Source of the DNA: Bacteroidales bacterium
GTDB lineage: Bacteria > Bacteroidota > Bacteroidia > Bacteroidales > Marinilabiliaceae
DNA length: 64,000 bases
Assembly: GCA_024401365.1 (NCBI GenBank)
Contig: JAKSLE010000001.1
Span: 1 to 64,000 of the forward strand
Direction of reading: 5' to 3'
Below the pieces are notes generated by a model. That model saw only the letters and a program-made list of their open reading frames with translations. It was not told the DNA's origin and searched no databases. This document shows, piece after piece, positions 61,497-64,000 of this stretch. Made by a program: the position numbers and the translations under genes. Each line of letters opens with the position of its first letter. Positions within the stretch are counted from its first letter, which is position 1.

Positions 61497-62981
61497 TTAG
61501 CCTCTGCTAGAATAGTTAGGTGCCTCAGATGTAATAGCTACGTCGTGTGGGTGCGACTCGTTCATACCGCTTGCTGTAATGCGGACAAACTTAGCATCGT
61601 GCAACTTCTCTATAGAGTTGGCACCACAATAACCCATACCGCTGCGAATACCACCTATCAATTGATAGATTACCTCATACAACGAACCCTTATATGGTAC
61701 TCGAGCCGAAATACCTTCTGGAACGAGCTTCTTTACATCATCTTCTGTATCCTGGAAGTAACGGTCCTTCGAACCCTTCTGCATAGCCTCAAGGGAACCC
61801 ATACCACGGTACGACTTGAACTTTCTGCCGTTGTAAAGAATTGTATCTCCAGGGCTCTCTTCTGTACCTGCAAAGAGTGAACCGCACATTACACACGAAC
61901 CACCTGCAGCAAGAGCCTTGACAAGGTCACCTGAGTAACGTAGACCACCATCAGCAATTACAGGAATATCACCATAACCAGCATCCTTCAACGCCTTTGA
62001 TACCTCATAAATAGCCGAAAGCTGTGGCACACCTACACCAGCAATAATACGTGTAGTACAGATAGAACCAGGACCGATACCTACCTTTACAGCATCAGCA
62101 CCAGCCTCTGCCAACGCAACAGCAGCCGCACCTGTAGCAACATTACCTACTACAATGTCAATCTGAGGATAACGCTTTCTAGCCTCTTTCAATGTCTCAA
62201 TAACACCACGACTATGTCCGTGCGCCGTATCAATTACGATAGCATCAACACCTGCCTTAACTACAGCGTCAATACGCTCAAATGTATTGTATGTAACACC
62301 AATACCTGCTGCAACTCTCAAGCGTCCCTTAGAGTCCTTGCATGCCATTGGCTTATCTTTCGCCTTCGTAATATCTTTGTATGTGAGAAGACCAAGCAAC
62401 TTGCCGTCCTTGTCTACTACTGGCAACTTCTCAATCTTGTAATGCTCCAAAATCTCACCAGCCTTCTCAAGATTTGTAGTCTGATCTGTTGTAATCAGGT
62501 CGTCCTTGGTCATTACCTCGTAAATAGGACGATTCATCTCTGTCTGGAAACGAAGGTCGCGGTTTGTAACAATACCTACTAGGTAGTTGTACTCGTCAAC
62601 TACAGGTATACCACCAATCTTGTACTCCTTCATCAATCTCAACGCATCACCCACCGTCTTCTCTTTCTGAATAGACACTGGATCATAAATCATGCCATTC
62701 TCAGCGCGCTTAACTGTCTCTACCTGCTTAGCCTGCTGCTCTATAGTCATGTTTTTGTGTATTACTCCAATACCACCCTCTCGCGCAATAGCAATAGCCA
62801 TACGCGACTCAGTAACAGTATCCATCGCTGCAGATACAATAGGTGTATTGATAGTAATGTTGCGTGAAAACTTTGAGGCAAGTGATACCTCACGAGGAAG
62901 AACTTCAGAGTAGGCCGGAATCAATAGAACGTCATCAAACGTTAGGCCATTGTACGCAATTTTATCTTCAATGAACGACAT
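61497..62981 (-). CDS. guaB: IMP dehydrogenase
   Basis: A 494-aa TIM-barrel enzyme oxidising IMP to XMP, first committed step to [22 protein letters not shown] at the N-terminus, two CBS domains (about 95-205), the active-site loop [20 protein letters not shown] with catalytic Cys, [10 protein letters not shown] and the mobile flap residues are all present. Ends in a normal C-terminal NYSSRG. First gene of a guaB-pyrF operon. Confidence 0.98.
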   Translation of the reverse strand: MSFIEDKIAYNGLTFDDVLLIPAYSEVLPREVSLASKFSRNITINTPIVSAAMDTVTESRMAIAIAREGGIGVIHKNMTIEQQAKQVETVKRAENGMIYDPVSIQKEKTVGDALRLMKEYKIGGIPVVDEYNYLVGIVTNRDLRFQTEMNRPIYEVMTKDDLITTDQTTNLEKAGEILEHYKIEKLPVVDKDGKLLGLLTYKDITKAKDKPMACKDSKGRLRVAAGIGVTYNTFERIDAVVKAGVDAIVIDTAHGHSRGVIETLKEARKRYPQIDIVVGNVATGAAAVALAEAGADAVKVGIGPGSICTTRIIAGVGVPQLSAIYEVSKALKDAGYGDIPVIADGGLRYSGDLVKALAAGGSCVMCGSLFAGTEESPGDTILYNGRKFKSYRGMGSLEAMQKGSKDRYFQDTEDDVKKLVPEGISARVPYKGSLYEVIYQLIGGIRSGMGYCGANSIEKLHDAKFVRITASGMNESHPHDVAITSEAPNYSSRG

Positions 62982-63010
62982 AATACGTTGTTTGTTATTA
63001 AAATTGCATG

Positions 63011-63018
63011 CAAAAATA
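63011..63018 (-). promoter_or_regulatory. Possible -7 box of guaB
   Basis: TATTTTTG on the minus strand fits TAnnTTTG, 30 bp before the guaB start. TTTG elements upstream lie at 12 or about 24 bp, so spacing is not ideal. Confidence 0.35.
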
Positions 63019-63060
63019 ATCAGTTCTACTCAAAGAAAAAAGCAAAAAAGACTTAATTTC

Positions 63061-63270
63061 TCATGGAACAGGATCATATCCACTGCCTCCCCACGGATGA
63101 CACCTCAAAATTCTCTTCGTGGCTAAATATGTACCCTTGATACTGCCATATTTCTTTATGGCGTCTATGGCATACTGCGAACATGTAGGGGTATACCTGC
63201 ACGCCGGTGGTGTGTGCGGAGATATGGCCAATTGATAGAATCTTATTATGTGGAGCAACGGAGACCTCAT
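63061..63270 (-). CDS. yidD: Membrane protein insertion efficiency factor YidD
   Basis: A 69-aa protein of the YidD family, an inner-membrane-associated factor that aids YidC-dependent insertion. [20 protein letters not shown], then [12 protein letters not shown] and the end [12 protein letters not shown] are family-defining, with the conserved cysteines. I use ATG 63270. The frame is open to a TTG at 63294, which would overlap the transporter gene and add eight residues not seen in the family. The two genes are 7 bp apart. Confidence 0.93.
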   Translation of the reverse strand: MRSPLLHIIRFYQLAISPHTPPACRYTPTCSQYAIDAIKKYGSIKGTYLATKRILRCHPWGGSGYDPVP

Positions 63271-63277
63271 CTGTCTC

Positions 63278-64000
63278 TTACATATAATTCGCAAACGATA
63301 GATAGCTGAATAGCAAGTAGGTAACCAACATACCCATTATACCTATTATCAGTCCCGCCTTGGCCATCTGCTTTTGCTCAACTTCCTCAAACGCATAGGC
63401 TAAGGCATTCGGCGCAGTGGATACAGGTAACGCCATGGCTAATGAGGCCGATGCCGTAACTCCCATGATAACCATTACCATCAATCCTTTATCCCCGTTT
63501 ATCGATGGGTTGGTGGTCAATGCCATAGGCAGAATAGATAAGAGCAACTTCGTGGCAGCTGTGTTGCTGATAAATGTCGAGAGCAAAAAACAGACAAATC
63601 CTGCTGATAGCGCCAATACCCACGGATTGAGACTGTAAAATGGTACCATCCTCACCAACCTGTGGGCCAAATGTGTCTCTTCCATACCTACCCCTATAGC
63701 TAGTCCTCCAGCTACAAGCCACAACACTTCCCAATTTATATGCCTGATCTCCAACCTGCCTATAATACCTGTCATGGTGAGCACCGCCAACGGGAATATA
63801 CCTGTAACATATGTATTGGACCCTAAGTATGGCTCAAGTATCCACAACATAATGGTCACAAAAAATGTAGCAGTCACTATCTTCTGCCTACGCTTGTTCT
63901 CAGTCGTCGACTTAATGTCTAGAAAAAGATTCTTATGGTGGAATGGGAATAGCCATAGCAATAGCAACCACGACACAAATACAAGGAATATGGTCAATGG
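63278..64000 (-). CDS. SLC13/DASS-type sodium:anion symporter, C-terminal part (cut by window)
   Basis: The C-terminal part of an integral membrane transporter (at least 239 aa in the window; the start is to the right). The second SNT motif appears as [17 protein letters not shown], and [19 protein letters not shown] is the second substrate-binding motif of the DASS family. These transport dicarboxylates, sulfate or similar anions with Na+. At least seven helices are visible. ATG 63997 may be an internal methionine; the usual family size of 470-500 aa means about half is missing. Stops 7 bp before yidD. Confidence 0.85.
   Translation of the reverse strand, partial: PLTIFLVFVSWLLLLWLFPFHHKNLFLDIKSTTENKRRQKIVTATFFVTIMLWILEPYLGSNTYVTGIFPLAVLTMTGIIGRLEIRHINWEVLWLVAGGLAIGVGMEETHLAHRLVRMVPFYSLNPWVLALSAGFVCFLLSTFISNTAATKLLLSILPMALTTNPSINGDKGLMVMVIMGVTASASLAMALPVSTAPNALAYAFEEVEQKQMAKAGLIIGIMGMLVTYLLFSYLSFANYM

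Noticed and set aside
63271-63294. Longer YidD starting at TTG 63294
   Set aside because: It would overlap the transporter gene and add residues not typical of YidD; ATG 63270 fits better.
1-64000. CRISPR arrays, tRNA genes, insertion sequences, prophage or integrase genes
   Set aside because: None seen. Gaps are short and filled with promoters/terminators, and no transposase, integrase or direct-repeat array appears on either strand.

Overview
The window looks like chromosomal DNA of a member of the order Bacteroidales. The left edge carries the 5' end of a 16S rRNA gene with a Bacteroidetes-type sequence. Several promoters match the Bacteroidetes sigma-ABfr pattern (TTTG, about 20 bp, TAnnTTTG). 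The gene families fit too: BspA-type LRR_5 surface protein, Ig-like/LRR lipoprotein, carboxynorspermidine decarboxylase, and a long leftward capsule/O-antigen operon with legionaminic-acid genes. I cannot name a genus.

Layout. 1-445: start of an rRNA operon running leftward out of the window, driven by two tandem promoters. 542-18808: chromosomal genes in mixed orientation. These are a secreted clan GH-A glycosidase, a voltage-gated-type cation channel, an nspC / LRR lipoprotein / class A PBP operon, a DRE-TIM aldolase-like enzyme, a BspA-like protein, a DUF1349-type lipoprotein, gpmI and an alpha-2-macroglobulin-like protein. 18956-57032: one leftward polysaccharide locus of 35 genes, many overlapping by 1-4 nt, with a strong promoter at 57178-57209 and a terminator at 18894-18932. 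57381-64000: housekeeping genes on the minus strand (YgiQ-type radical SAM protein, bioA, guaB-pyrF, yidD, and a truncated SLC13/DASS transporter).

The polysaccharide locus can make dTDP-L-rhamnose (rmlABCD), UDP-glucuronate (ugd), a dTDP-4-amino-4,6-dideoxyhexose (RmlA/RmlB plus a WecE-like aminotransferase), a CMP-legionaminic-acid-like sugar (PtmE-like, LegF, LegI, LegG and LegC homologues plus a CapD-like dehydratase) and GDP-L-fucose (gmd-fcl). It also holds Wzx and Wzy candidates, about eight glycosyltransferases, three hexapeptide acyltransferases and a WbsX-type protein. I see no initiating phosphoglycosyl transferase, no Wza/Wzc export genes and no UpxY/UpxZ regulator inside the window.

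The most unusual part is 39114-51011. An opine-dehydrogenase-family protein sits next to an ATP-grasp ligase, two ArnE/ArnF-like half transporters and an ArnC/GtrB-like polyprenyl-phosphate glycosyltransferase. On the other side are a WecE aminotransferase and a large GT-C-like membrane protein. A second pair, a fold-type III PLP decarboxylase and another ATP-grasp enzyme, is inserted within the legionaminic-acid genes. I read this as a candidate pathway that puts amino-acid-derived groups (opine or decarboxylated amino acid amides) on amino sugars, with one sugar added in the periplasm from a lipid carrier. This is inference from domain identity and gene order. The intercistronic gap at 46704-46879 can fold, on the transcribed strand, into a three-helix RNA structure.
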